64,000 bases of DNA from Rhizorhapis suberifaciens (GTDB lineage: Bacteria; Pseudomonadota; Alphaproteobacteria; Sphingomonadales; Sphingomonadaceae), in assembly GCF_014200045.1 (NCBI RefSeq), contig NZ_JACHOV010000005.1, positions 202,382 through 266,381 on the forward strand, written 5' to 3'. Each line of letters starts with the position of its first letter. Position 1 is the stretch's first letter. The notes under the pieces were generated by a model. It searched no databases. It saw only the letters and a program-made list of their open reading frames with translations, and was not told the DNA's origin. A program made the translations under genes and the position numbers. Below are positions 18,503-26,527 of this stretch, one piece after another.

Positions 18503-19419
18503 TGCACGTTGCGATAACCATCGTAGGATTTCGGAACCTGCCCGACATACAGGCATGCCTCGTTGCGCTCGCAGAGTCGACTTATCGCGATTTCGAGGTA
18601 GTCATATGCGAAAATGGCGGAGATGCGGCATTCACGCACCTAACCCAGGCTCTACGGCAGCGACTTCCGTCTGGACAGACCGTGCGGGTCGTGCAGGCGC
18701 CGGGCAATGTCGGCTATGCTGGCGGGGTGAATATCGGGATGCGCGAGACGGCGGATGCCGACGCGTGGTGGATTCTCAACCCAGATACCTTGCCTGATCC
18801 GGAGGCGTTAGCAGCCTTGGTGGCGCGTCTTGGCAAGGATGACTGCCAAGCGGTCGGGGGAACGCAGTATTTTCCCGATGGCACTGTCCAGTCCGATGGC
18901 GGGCGGTGGCGCTCTTGGCTCGCCCGGGCCGTGTCACTAGGTCATGGCCGCGGATTGGAAATGCCCATCTCTCCTGCGGCGGTCGAAGCATCCATGAACT
19001 ACATCACCGGCGCATCCATGCTGGTAAGCCGCGCCTTTCGCGACGCGACTGGTGCGATGCGCGAAGATTATTTCCTCTATTGCGAGGAAATCGAATGGTG
19101 CCTTCGCGCTCGATCGCGCGGGTTGCGCCTGGGCTTTGCGCCCGAGGCGCGCGTCCTCCACAATCAAGGTGCGAGCACCGGGTCGGGTCAATCGATCCGG
19201 GACCGCCCGCGCCTGCCCATCTATCTGGATGAACGGAACAAGATGCTGGTCACGCGGGACTGCTTTCCGTTTCATCTGCCCGTGGCCGCGCCCGCCGCAC
19301 TGATCCTGCTGGGCCTGCGTTTTTTAAGGCGAGGCGCGATGCGGCAGTTCAGCTATGGCCTTTCGGGATGGAAGGACGGGCTGCTTGGCCGGCGGGGCGT
19401 GCCGGACTGGATTGGTTGA
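18502..19419 (+). CDS. Glycosyltransferase family 2 (rhamnosyltransferase-like)
   Basis: A 305-residue GT2 enzyme. It opens with HVAITIVGFRNLPDIQACL and has the nucleotide site FEVVICENGGD and the segment GNVGYAGGVNIGMRE, typical of the WbbL/rhamnosyltransferase group. The DXD-like metal site is WWILNPDTLPDPEAL, and the catalytic segment is REDYFLYCEEIEWCLRARS. The start overlaps the previous stop by one base (TGATG). The last 71 bp overlap the 3' end of the O-antigen-ligase-like gene on the other strand. Sugar specificity cannot be read from sequence. Confidence 0.86.
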   Translation: MHVAITIVGFRNLPDIQACLVALAESTYRDFEVVICENGGDAAFTHLTQALRQRLPSGQTVRVVQAPGNVGYAGGVNIGMRETADADAWWILNPDTLPDPEALAALVARLGKDDCQAVGGTQYFPDGTVQSDGGRWRSWLARAVSLGHGRGLEMPISPAAVEASMNYITGASMLVSRAFRDATGAMREDYFLYCEEIEWCLRARSRGLRLGFAPEARVLHNQGASTGSGQSIRDRPRLPIYLDERNKMLVTRDCFPFHLPVAAPAALILLGLRFLRRGAMRQFSYGLSGWKDGLLGRRGVPDWIG

Positions 19420-20971
19420 ACGCGCTTTCCTCGCCCGCACGGCATATCAAGGCCGTGGTCATTCCCAGCATCGCGAAGATCAGCGGATGATTGTCGGGCT
19501 GGGCAAAGATCGATTTAACGATGATCCAATCGGCAATCGCAATCATCAGGGGGATTAACAGAGTCAGTTCGCCGGTCAGATTGCGTCGGAAAATTGTTTG
19601 GCCGCCCTTCCATAAAGCGACGGCGAACATTCCAAAGAAAATCAGAAACCCTGCCGGGCCATATTCCAGCAGAAGCAGCAGGAAATAGCTATCGATGGTG
19701 CCCTGCCCGGCCTGGTTTACATAGCCAAGCGTTATTCCCCCCCGCCCAATGCCATAGCCTAGCGGATTAGCGATCAGCAGTTGCACGCCCCGATCCCATT
19801 GTTCGATCCGGGCCTGTGTGCTGTAGCTTGCCGCTCCACCTCCCCAAACCATGCGGGCAAGCCTTTGCACGAGAAAGGTTGAGACAAGGAAACCGGCGAA
19901 CAGCATCGGGTAAGCAAGCACTATCGCCGGGCCCATCAGGCTGCGCCGATTGCTACGCCACAGGATGACGCCGTAGATAAGGAGGTAGAAGAAGCAGGAG
20001 AGGAAGAAGCCAACTACTCCCAAACGCGAGTCGGTAAGAATGATGATCCAAAGGAGCAGCGGCATGAACGTCCCCGCGGCTATTCGCGTGGCCAGTTGCC
20101 GCCCGCGGACCGCGATATGGAGAGCAAAGGGAGTGATGAGGGCCAGAAACTCGGCAAAGCCCAGGCTGGTGGTGTAACTCGCCTGCACGCGGTGAATACC
20201 GGTCGCCGCGCGGGCGCTACCGCTTAGCACCTTTTCGACCAAGGGGTCCTCGATCTTTAGGAAGCCGGGAATATGACCGGCCCAGGGGACAGCGCTGATG
20301 CGCCATTCCTGTATCCCGATCAGGCACAATGCGCCTGCCACGAGCAGCAGCAGAGCGATCATCATGTCCGAGCGTCCAGGATAAAGGAAGACATAAGCGC
20401 TGAGGAAGAATATCGCTGTCCAGTTGATCTGGGCGAGCATCAGCGCTTCGATCGACTCTCCCAGCCCCCCTCCGAAAATGAGCGCGGGCAGGAGCGAAAC
20501 AGACTGCAGCAGGATAAAAAACAGCAGCAGCTTCGATAAGGGCGCGCTGGCGGAAATGCTCTGCGTTGTTTGCCGCCGGAACTCCGCCGATACCGACACG
20601 CAGATGAGCAAGAGCAGGATCATGGGCCCGCTGATGATCCTCAACACCGTGATCCAGGGCAGGCCGGGCAAGGCCAAGGCGAGATAATTGGGCCAGAGCG
20701 GCAGCGCGACCAGAAAGGCCAGGAGCAGCCAGGATAACGACCTTGTCGGCGCAGAGCGCATGTCCGGAAGCGCCCAGATGACGAGTCCGGCAAGCACCGC
20801 TACCGGAAGAAGCAGCGGCATCACTGCATTGGGGGCGAGCAGCGCAAAATAATAGCCGAGGAAAAGCCCCCCCAAAATCAGGGTGAGAACGAGGACGACC
20901 GGTCGCCCCCTCTCACGATGATATGGCAAGAGAGGGCGAGCGTTATAGCTATGTTGTGACTGCTGCCCCAA
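19349..20971 (-). CDS. O-antigen ligase-like / polysaccharide polymerase membrane protein
   Basis: A 540-residue membrane protein with about 12 hydrophobic segments and a larger periplasmic loop in the C-terminal half, the shape of the Wzy/WaaL family. The GYGIGRGGITLGYVNQ segment in that region lies where ligases carry their active loop. It would polymerise a glycan or transfer it to a lipid or protein. The final about 30 residues (Pro/Ala/Gly-rich, ending KGHS) are encoded in the 71-bp overlap with the converging glycosyltransferase. Ligase and polymerase activities cannot be told apart here. Confidence 0.8.
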   Translation of the reverse strand: MGQQSQHSYNARPLLPYHRERGRPVVLVLTLILGGLFLGYYFALLAPNAVMPLLLPVAVLAGLVIWALPDMRSAPTRSLSWLLLAFLVALPLWPNYLALALPGLPWITVLRIISGPMILLLLICVSVSAEFRRQTTQSISASAPLSKLLLFFILLQSVSLLPALIFGGGLGESIEALMLAQINWTAIFFLSAYVFLYPGRSDMMIALLLLVAGALCLIGIQEWRISAVPWAGHIPGFLKIEDPLVEKVLSGSARAATGIHRVQASYTTSLGFAEFLALITPFALHIAVRGRQLATRIAAGTFMPLLLWIIILTDSRLGVVGFFLSCFFYLLIYGVILWRSNRRSLMGPAIVLAYPMLFAGFLVSTFLVQRLARMVWGGGAASYSTQARIEQWDRGVQLLIANPLGYGIGRGGITLGYVNQAGQGTIDSYFLLLLLEYGPAGFLIFFGMFAVALWKGGQTIFRRNLTGELTLLIPLMIAIADWIIVKSIFAQPDNHPLIFAMLGMTTALICRAGEESAFNQSSPARPAGQAARPSIPKGHS

Positions 20972-21029
20972 TTTCGGCCCCCATCATGAACGATGAGGGT
21001 TGAGCCCAGTCCCAAAAGCTGGAGCCTGT

Positions 21030-21057
21030 CACCCGGCAATTTGTCCAAAGCCGGGTG
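21030..21057. terminator. Weak hairpin between alaC-like gene and the ligase-like gene
   Basis: CACCCGGC and GCCGGGTG form a perfect 8-bp stem with a 12-nt loop, just beyond the stop of the minus-strand aminotransferase gene. No T tract follows, so intrinsic termination is doubtful; it may instead protect the mRNA 3' end. Confidence 0.3.
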
Positions 21058-21090
21058 AAGTTCAGGCAATCCGATCCGAAATGGAGAGCG

Positions 21091-22299
21091 TCACTCCGCC
21101 CTTGCTGAGGGGGTATTGACCCCCATGCTCTGCAAGTAGCGCCGCACATTGCGCGCCGCCTGGCGAATGCGCTGCTCATTTTCGACCATCGCAATCCGGA
21201 CGAAACCTTCGCCGTCCTCGCCATAGCCTACGCCGGGAGCAACAGCGACGCCCGCATGCGTGAGAAGCTGTTTCGAGAACTCCAGGCTGCCCAGATGCGC
21301 GAGCGCCGGAGGAAGCGGAGCCCAGCAGAACATCGACGCACGGGAGGGCGGAATTTCCCATCCTGCGCGACCGAAGCTTTCGACCAGCACGTCGCGACGC
21401 TTCTTGTAGAGCTGCCGGTTCTTTTCAACGATGTCCTGGGGACCATTGATGGCCGCCACCGCCGCTGCCTGAATGGGGGTGAACGCGCCATAATCAAGAT
21501 AGCTTTTCACGCGTGTAAGCGCCGCGATCAGCGTCTTGTTACCAACGGCAAAGCCCATGCGCCAACCGGCCATGCTGAATGTTTTCGACATGGAGGTGAA
21601 TTCCACGGCCACATCCTTGGCTCCCGGCACCTGCAGGATCGAGGGGGTCGGGCAGTCGTCGTAATAAAGCTCGCTATAAGCGAGGTCGGATAGCACCCAG
21701 ACCTGGTTCTCCTTCGCCCATGCGACCAGCCTTTCGTAAAAGGCGAGGTCCACGACTTCAGCGGTCGGATTGGATGGATAGCCAACGACCAGGATTGACG
21801 GCCGCGGCACGGTGAACGCCATTGCCCGATCCAACGAGCGCCAGTAATTTTCATCCGGCGTTGTAGGGACCGACCGAATGGTCGCGCCCGCAATAATGAA
21901 GCCGAAAGTATGGATCGGATAGCTGGGATTGGGCGCCAACACGACATCGCCAGGCGCGGTGATGGCCTGCGCCAGATTGGCAAGCCCCTCTTTCGACCCA
22001 AGCGTCACCACAATCTCCGTCTCAGGGTCCAGTTCGACACCGAAGCGGCGGGCATAATAGCCAGCCTGAGCGCGGCGCAGGCCTGGAATACCTTTCGAGG
22101 CGGAATAGCCATGGGCGTCGGGTTTCCGGGCGACTTCGCACAGTTTGTCGATCACATGATCAGGCGGAGGCAGGTCCGGATTGCCCATGCCGAGATCGAT
22201 AATGTCCTCACCCGCCGCTCGCGCCGCCGCCCGCATCGCATTGACTTCGGCGATGACATAAGGGGGCAGACGTTTGATGCGGTAGAATTCTTCGGACAT
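21091..22299 (-). CDS. alaC: Class I/II aminotransferase, AlaC/LL-DAP aminotransferase-like
   Basis: A PLP-dependent fold-type I aminotransferase of 402 residues, most like the alanine transaminase AlaC group (glutamate + pyruvate to alanine + 2-oxoglutarate). Visible motifs are IIDLGMGNPDLPPPDH, VVTLGSKEGLANLAQAI and VVGYPSNPTAEVVD. The Schiff-base lysine lies in TSMSKTFSMAGWRMGFAVGN. The C-terminal Arg motif GEGFVRIAMVENEQRIRQA binds the substrate carboxylate. Related enzymes include LL-diaminopimelate aminotransferase and MalY-type proteins, so the symbol is provisional. It is divergent from phaC; the 139-bp gap carries candidate PHA regulatory sites. Confidence 0.82.
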   Translation of the reverse strand: MSEEFYRIKRLPPYVIAEVNAMRAAARAAGEDIIDLGMGNPDLPPPDHVIDKLCEVARKPDAHGYSASKGIPGLRRAQAGYYARRFGVELDPETEIVVTLGSKEGLANLAQAITAPGDVVLAPNPSYPIHTFGFIIAGATIRSVPTTPDENYWRSLDRAMAFTVPRPSILVVGYPSNPTAEVVDLAFYERLVAWAKENQVWVLSDLAYSELYYDDCPTPSILQVPGAKDVAVEFTSMSKTFSMAGWRMGFAVGNKTLIAALTRVKSYLDYGAFTPIQAAAVAAINGPQDIVEKNRQLYKKRRDVLVESFGRAGWEIPPSRASMFCWAPLPPALAHLGSLEFSKQLLTHAGVAVAPGVGYGEDGEGFVRIAMVENEQRIRQAARNVRRYLQSMGVNTPSARAE

Positions 22300-22337
22300 T
22301 ATCGGAACATTCCTTTGCTTTCTCGTTCAGATCTTTT

Positions 22338-22350
22338 ATTGCAGCGCAAT
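22338..22350 (+). promoter_or_regulatory. Palindrome ATTGC-AGC-GCAAT upstream of phaC
   Basis: A perfect inverted repeat with 5-bp arms and a 3-bp spacer lies just upstream of the candidate phaC -35 box. PhaR regulators of alphaproteobacterial PHA genes are known to bind TGC-rich repeats with a similar layout, so this is a candidate operator. The link to PhaR is inference; no phaR gene is in the window. Confidence 0.4.
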
Positions 22351-22358
22351 ATAAAAGC

Positions 22359-22386
22359 TTGTTCGCGCTGCAGCGGCATATATACT
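22359..22386 (+). promoter_or_regulatory. Candidate phaC promoter with an internal palindrome
   Basis: A -35-like TTGTTC (22359-22364) and a -10-like TATACT (22381-22386, 5 of 6 to consensus) are 16 bp apart. The spacer contains the perfect 10-bp palindrome CGCTGCAGCG at 22366-22375. A repressor bound there would block RNA polymerase directly. Predicted transcription start is near 22393, 46 bp before the phaC ATG. Confidence 0.42.
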
Positions 22387-22438
22387 CCCTTCAAAGGACC
22401 ATACCAGCGAAGAAGTTGGCAGGCAAAGGAGAGACCAG

Positions 22439-24217
22439 ATGAGCGACGCCGATGCAAAGCAGCCATCGAATCAAGCCGGCTTGCTGGGGGACGCCGTCCC
22501 GACATTGGAACAGATGCAGCATTGGACCAGAGTGATCGGCCAGGCACAGCAACTTATCCTTGAACATAATGCGAGGCTGATGGCCAAGGCCGACGCCCAG
22601 ACCGACAAGATAGCGTCCGGAGTTCGACCACCCATCGATGCTGAAGTCGCAGGCAAGGTACAGGCCGAATTCTGGTCCGACGCAACATCGCTCTGGCAAC
22701 GCTTCCTGGACAGCGCCGGGAAAGCGCCTTCGGAAGCGCAGCTTATAAAGGATCGCCGCTTTTCCGCCCAGCAATGGCAGAAGGACCCGATTTTCGACCT
22801 GATTCGTCAGAGCTATCTGCTGACATCGGATTATATGATGCGGCTGGTTGAGACGGTCGAAGAAGTGCAGCCGAAACAGAAGGAACAACTGCGCTTCGTC
22901 ACACGGAACTTCATCGATGCGATGAGCCCCAGCAACTTTGCCCTTACCAACCCGCTGGTGTTGGAAAAGACCATCGAAACCAATGGCGAAAACCTGTTGC
23001 GGGGCCTGAAGAACCTGCTCAACGATCTCGATAAGGGGCAATTGAGTCACACCGACGGAACGGCGTTCGAGGTCGGCCGCAACGTTGCTGCGACGCCCGG
23101 CAAAGTCATCAAGGAAACTCCGCTTTACCAGTTGATCCAATATGAGCCGGTCACGAAGGAAGTACTGACGACGCCGATCATCATCTTCCCGCCTTGGATC
23201 AACCGTTTCTACATCCTGGATCTTAGTCCGGAAAAAAGCTTCATCCGCTGGGCAGTAGCCCAGGGCCTGACGGTCTTTGTCGTGTCATGGAAGTCGGCCG
23301 ATGCGAGCATGAAAGACGTCAGTTGGGACGATTATATCGTGAACGGCCAGATCGACGCGATCGACACGGTACGCGAGTTATTGAACGTCGAAAGTGTCCA
23401 TACGATTGGCTATTGTGTCGCCGGAACCACGCTAGCGGCCACGCTAGCCCTACTTGCCGCGCGCAAGCAGGCAGCGAAGGTAAAAAGCGCCACATTCTTC
23501 ACGGCCCAGGTGGACTTTTCCAAGGCGGGAGATCTTGGTCTTTTCATCGACGATGAACTATTGAAGCTGGTCCAAGCGCTGTCCTCAGAAGGCTATTTGG
23601 ACGGCCGTTACATGGCCGCCACGTTCAATCTGTTGCGGGGTCGCGACCTCATCTGGAATTATGTCGTCAACAACTATCTCCTGGGGCAGGACTACCCGCC
23701 TTTCGATCTGCTCTATTGGAACGGCGACACGACGAATTTGCCCGCAAAATGGCATCTGGCTTATCTGGCCGACCTCTATCGCGATAACAAGCTGGTTCAA
23801 CCCTGCGCCCTTTCAGTGGATGGTACGCCAATCGACCTGCGTAAGGTGAAAACGCCAAGCTATGTACAGGCAGGCCGGGAAGACCATATCGCGCCGCCCG
23901 AAAGTGTTTGGAAAATAACGGAACATTTTTCAGGGCCGCTGCGTTTCGTGCTTGCCGGATCGGGACATATTGCAGGGGTCGTCAATCCCCCGACCTCCGG
24001 AAAATATCAATATTGGACCTGCGAGAAGAAGATTTCTTCGCTCGCCGATTTTGTTGCATGTGCGAAAGAAACACCCGGAAGCTGGTGGCCGGACTGGATT
24101 GACTGGGTCGAATCGATGGGCAATGAAGCAGTGCCCGCAATTGACGCCCGCATCCCCGGAAAAGGCGCACTAGAGGCTATTGAAGAAGCCCCGGGGCGCT
24201 ACGTGAAATCGCGGTAA
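22439..24217 (+). CDS. phaC: Class I poly(3-hydroxyalkanoate) synthase PhaC
   Basis: PhaC polymerises (R)-3-hydroxyacyl-CoA into PHA storage granules. The 592-residue length fits class I. The N-terminal half carries the PhaC_N domain (KDPIFDLIRQSYLLTSDYMM, FALTNPLVLEKTIETNGENL). The C-terminal alpha/beta-hydrolase domain has the nucleophile Cys in IGYCVAGTTLA (near residue 326), the Asp in AGREDHIAPPESVW (near 482) and the His in AGSGHIAGVVNPP (near 510). The elbow reads GYCVAG rather than the usual GYCxGG. The ATG at 22439 follows AAAGGAGA. A phasin gene lies 113 bp downstream on the same strand. Confidence 0.96.
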   Translation: MSDADAKQPSNQAGLLGDAVPTLEQMQHWTRVIGQAQQLILEHNARLMAKADAQTDKIASGVRPPIDAEVAGKVQAEFWSDATSLWQRFLDSAGKAPSEAQLIKDRRFSAQQWQKDPIFDLIRQSYLLTSDYMMRLVETVEEVQPKQKEQLRFVTRNFIDAMSPSNFALTNPLVLEKTIETNGENLLRGLKNLLNDLDKGQLSHTDGTAFEVGRNVAATPGKVIKETPLYQLIQYEPVTKEVLTTPIIIFPPWINRFYILDLSPEKSFIRWAVAQGLTVFVVSWKSADASMKDVSWDDYIVNGQIDAIDTVRELLNVESVHTIGYCVAGTTLAATLALLAARKQAAKVKSATFFTAQVDFSKAGDLGLFIDDELLKLVQALSSEGYLDGRYMAATFNLLRGRDLIWNYVVNNYLLGQDYPPFDLLYWNGDTTNLPAKWHLAYLADLYRDNKLVQPCALSVDGTPIDLRKVKTPSYVQAGREDHIAPPESVWKITEHFSGPLRFVLAGSGHIAGVVNPPTSGKYQYWTCEKKISSLADFVACAKETPGSWWPDWIDWVESMGNEAVPAIDARIPGKGALEAIEEAPGRYVKSR

Positions 24218-24270
24218 GTCCGGCAAATCCGGCACCAAATCTATGCCTGTTGCGTTGCACAAAATAAGAC

Positions 24271-24310
24271 TTGCAATTGCCGAGCGAATCCCTTATTGTG
24301 CACTGCAGCA
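24271..24310 (+). promoter_or_regulatory. Candidate phasin promoter with TGC-rich palindromes
   Basis: TTGCAA (24271-24276) and TATTGT (24294-24299) are separated by 17 bp, a good sigma-70-type spacing. The palindrome GCAATTGC (24273-24280) overlaps the -35 box, and TGCACTGCAGCA (24299-24310) overlaps the expected start. The CTGCAGC core is shared with the phaC promoter. This supports separate, co-regulated transcription of the phasin gene. Confidence 0.42.
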
Positions 24311-24330
24311 AGAATGAAAGGGAAGCTTCG

Positions 24331-25173
24331 ATGGCCGAAACACCGCCAAAGTCCCCACCGAAGAAGACCACTCTGGAAAAGAAAGCCGTGGAGAGGCCCA
24401 GGGCTGCACCACAGGAAACAAAGGCAGCTATCCCACAGCCGGCTCCGAAGGCCGCGAGCAGCAAGCCCGACCTTCCCGCGCCAACCGCGCCAAAGGAAGT
24501 GGTTGCGCCGCCGCCGGCGCCTGAGCCGCTCAAAGAGATCACCGCAGCCGAGCCGGTCATTGAAGCCGTCAAAGCCGCACCAAAGGCGGTCGAGGCCGCA
24601 GCGGAAGGGGTTAAGGCAACCCCGGAAGCTGCCGTCGAACCCCAGAAGAAAGAGCCGGAGGCAATAGTCGACTTCATTCCGGCAGCAGCAGCAGAAGAAG
24701 GAACAACTATAATGACCGAAGCTATTGAGACCACCAAGAAAGTTGCCGCCGATGCCAAGGAAAAATTCCAGGCCATTTTCGGTGATTTCAACGAAAAGAC
24801 CAAGGCCACTGTCGAGAAGAGCGGCAAGATCGTTGAAGAAGTGAACGAAATCACCAAGGGCAATGTCGAAGCGCTGGTCGAATCGAGCAAGATTGCGGTC
24901 AAGGGCGCCGAGGCTTTCGGTCAGGAAGCTGCTGAGTACGGCCGCAAGAGCTTCGAGAAGGCAACGGCCACGATCAAGAACTTTGCATCGGTAAAGTCGC
25001 CGACCGAATTCTTCCAATTGCAGAGCGAATTCTTTTCGAGCGCATTCGACAGCTTCGCATCCGAAGCATCGAAGAACAGCGAAGCGGTACTGAAGCTTGC
25101 TGGCGATGTGGTTCAGCCGATTTCCACTCGCGTCGCGGTGATAACGGAGAAGGTGAAGAACCTTTCCGCCTGA
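24331..25173 (+). CDS. Phasin family protein (PHA granule-associated)
   Basis: A 280-residue granule-coating protein. Residues 1-125 are a low-complexity Pro/Ala/Lys/Glu tail (histone-H1-like spacing of PKK and APKA units). The C-terminal about 150 residues form the helical phasin domain ([58 protein letters not shown]). Phasins coat and size PHA granules. The long tail could contact DNA or the synthase, but this is inference. The ATG at 24331 with GGAAG upstream is preferred to an ATG at 24271, which would start inside the promoter. A strong terminator follows. Confidence 0.9.
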   Translation: MAETPPKSPPKKTTLEKKAVERPRAAPQETKAAIPQPAPKAASSKPDLPAPTAPKEVVAPPPAPEPLKEITAAEPVIEAVKAAPKAVEAAAEGVKATPEAAVEPQKKEPEAIVDFIPAAAAEEGTTIMTEAIETTKKVAADAKEKFQAIFGDFNEKTKATVEKSGKIVEEVNEITKGNVEALVESSKIAVKGAEAFGQEAAEYGRKSFEKATATIKNFASVKSPTEFFQLQSEFFSSAFDSFASEASKNSEAVLKLAGDVVQPISTRVAVITEKVKNLSA

Positions 25174-25194
25174 CATCCGTCAAGCTGAAACAGG

Positions 25195-25226
25195 AACGGC
25201 CGCGCCAAATAGCGCGGCCGTTTTTT
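25195..25226 (+). terminator. Rho-independent terminator after the phasin gene
   Basis: CGGCCGCGC pairs perfectly with GCGCGGCCG (9 bp, extended by A-T pairs) around a CAAATA loop, followed by six Ts. It starts 22 bp after the phasin stop. Confidence 0.93.
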
Positions 25227-25340
25227 GTCGGCAGAATTTGCATGCCAAACGCCAGAGCCCCCTTGCTCTCCGGCGCATCCATGCCATATCTTGCGGGACG
25301 CATGCATCAAATTAGCGACATATCTTTTGGCCCCGTCAGG

Positions 25341-25664
25341 ATGGCGAATCGGAAGGGCGACGACGACGGCAGCAATCTGGGGGTAGCGACCCGGACGCGC
25401 ACGCGTACCAAAAAGCCTGCGCCCTATAAGGTCCTGATGCTGAACGACGATTATACGCCGATGGAATTCGTTGTTTTGGTTCTTCAGCGCTTTTTCAAGA
25501 TGGATATGGAGGAGGCGACGCGCGTCATGCTCCACGTTCATCAGCGCGGCGTCGGCATCTGCGGGATCTTCAGCTATGAAGTCGCCGAGACCAAGGTCAA
25601 TCAAGTGATGGATTTCGCCAGGGAGAATCAGCATCCCCTCCAATGCACGCTGGAGAAAGCGTAG
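25341..25664 (+). CDS. clpS: ATP-dependent Clp protease adaptor ClpS
   Basis: ClpS delivers N-degron substrates to the ClpAP protease. From the ATG at 25341 the protein has 107 residues, the usual family length. Core motifs are [38 protein letters not shown] and [14 protein letters not shown], including residues that form the N-end-residue pocket. The frame extends upstream to an ATG at 25302, and no start has a convincing ribosome-binding site. clpA, often the next gene, is absent; a minus-strand HAD gene follows. Confidence 0.93.
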   Translation: MANRKGDDDGSNLGVATRTRTRTKKPAPYKVLMLNDDYTPMEFVVLVLQRFFKMDMEEATRVMLHVHQRGVGICGIFSYEVAETKVNQVMDFARENQHPLQCTLEKA

Positions 25665-25703
25665 AGCCTTAACCCGAAGTCGCCACGCTTCCTGAGGCAG
25701 CGA

Positions 25704-26324
25704 TCAAAGCTCAGATAAAACCCCGAGCGCGATCAATTCTCTTCGTAATGTGGGTGCGTCGCGAAAAACATGGCCGCGCATTCCCACGGCTTCGGCACCC
25801 TCCACATTGTCCGCCCGATCATCAACGAACAATGCGCATGGGGCGGCAATTCCGAAACGGTCGAGCGCCAGGCGGTAAATAGCAGGGTCCGGCTTTATCA
25901 ATCCGACTTGGCCGGATACCAGCACGTCCCTGAAATAGTGGAACATGTCAGCCTCCTTCTCATGAAATGAAGGCCAAAATTCGTGGCTGAAGTTCGTTAT
26001 GGCGAACAGCGGTACATCCGCGCCGGACAAATCGACCATCAACTGTTCCATGCCGCCAATCCGGTTGCCGATGCTGTCGTTGAACCGAGGCCCCCAGGCG
26101 CGAATCAGTTCAGCATGCTCGGGATAGCGCGCGGCCAACTCTGCGCTGGTTTCAGCGAAAGGCCGTCCCGCATCATGTTGCAAATGCCACTCAATCGTAA
26201 CGACGTCGCGCAGAAATGCTTCGAGCGCCTGTTCGTCATCGATCAGGCGCTCGTAAAGGAACCGGGGGTCCCAATCGTAAAGAACATTGCCGACGTCGAA
26301 GATGACGGCGGAAATGTCCGGCAC
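25704..26324 (-). CDS. HAD-superfamily hydrolase (YihX-like phosphatase)
   Basis: A 206-residue phosphatase with the HAD motifs in order: VIFDVGNVLYDWD (nucleophile and acid Asp), LFAITNFSHEFW (motif II), IKPDPAIYRLALDRFG (motif III Lys) and ALFVDDRADNVEGAEAVG (motif IV). The helical cap between motifs I and II is of the C1 type. The layout is that of YihX-like sugar-phosphate or nucleotide phosphatases, but the substrate is unknown. The start is a GTG at 26324, just 5 bp after the rpmJ stop on the same strand, so the two may be co-transcribed. Confidence 0.88.
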   Translation of the reverse strand: MPDISAVIFDVGNVLYDWDPRFLYERLIDDEQALEAFLRDVVTIEWHLQHDAGRPFAETSAELAARYPEHAELIRAWGPRFNDSIGNRIGGMEQLMVDLSGADVPLFAITNFSHEFWPSFHEKEADMFHYFRDVLVSGQVGLIKPDPAIYRLALDRFGIAAPCALFVDDRADNVEGAEAVGMRGHVFRDAPTLRRELIALGVLSEL

Positions 26325-26329
26325 GCGGC

Positions 26330-26455
26330 TTAGCCCTGGCGGGCCTTGAACCGGCGATTGGTCTTGTTGATTACATAGGTGCGGCCGCGACGACGGATCA
26401 CGCGGTTGTCGCGATGACGGTCCTTGAGCGACTTCAAACTATTGCGGATCTTCAT
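26330..26455 (-). CDS. rpmJ: 50S ribosomal protein L36 (cysteine-free form)
   Basis: A 41-residue, highly basic protein starting [17 protein letters not shown] and containing [19 protein letters not shown], the L36 signature. It has no Cys, so it is the zinc-free type common in alphaproteobacteria rather than the zinc-ribbon form. It is too short for many gene finders' cut-offs. It lies directly upstream of the HAD gene and 72 bp from the galE stop. Confidence 0.95.
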   Translation of the reverse strand: MKIRNSLKSLKDRHRDNRVIRRRGRTYVINKTNRRFKARQG

Positions 26456-26527
26456 GTCGAAACGCTTCCGATTAATATGTTGTGCGAGAAATTGAAGGCC
26501 GCCACCTATGGGGGAAGCGGCAGAAAG

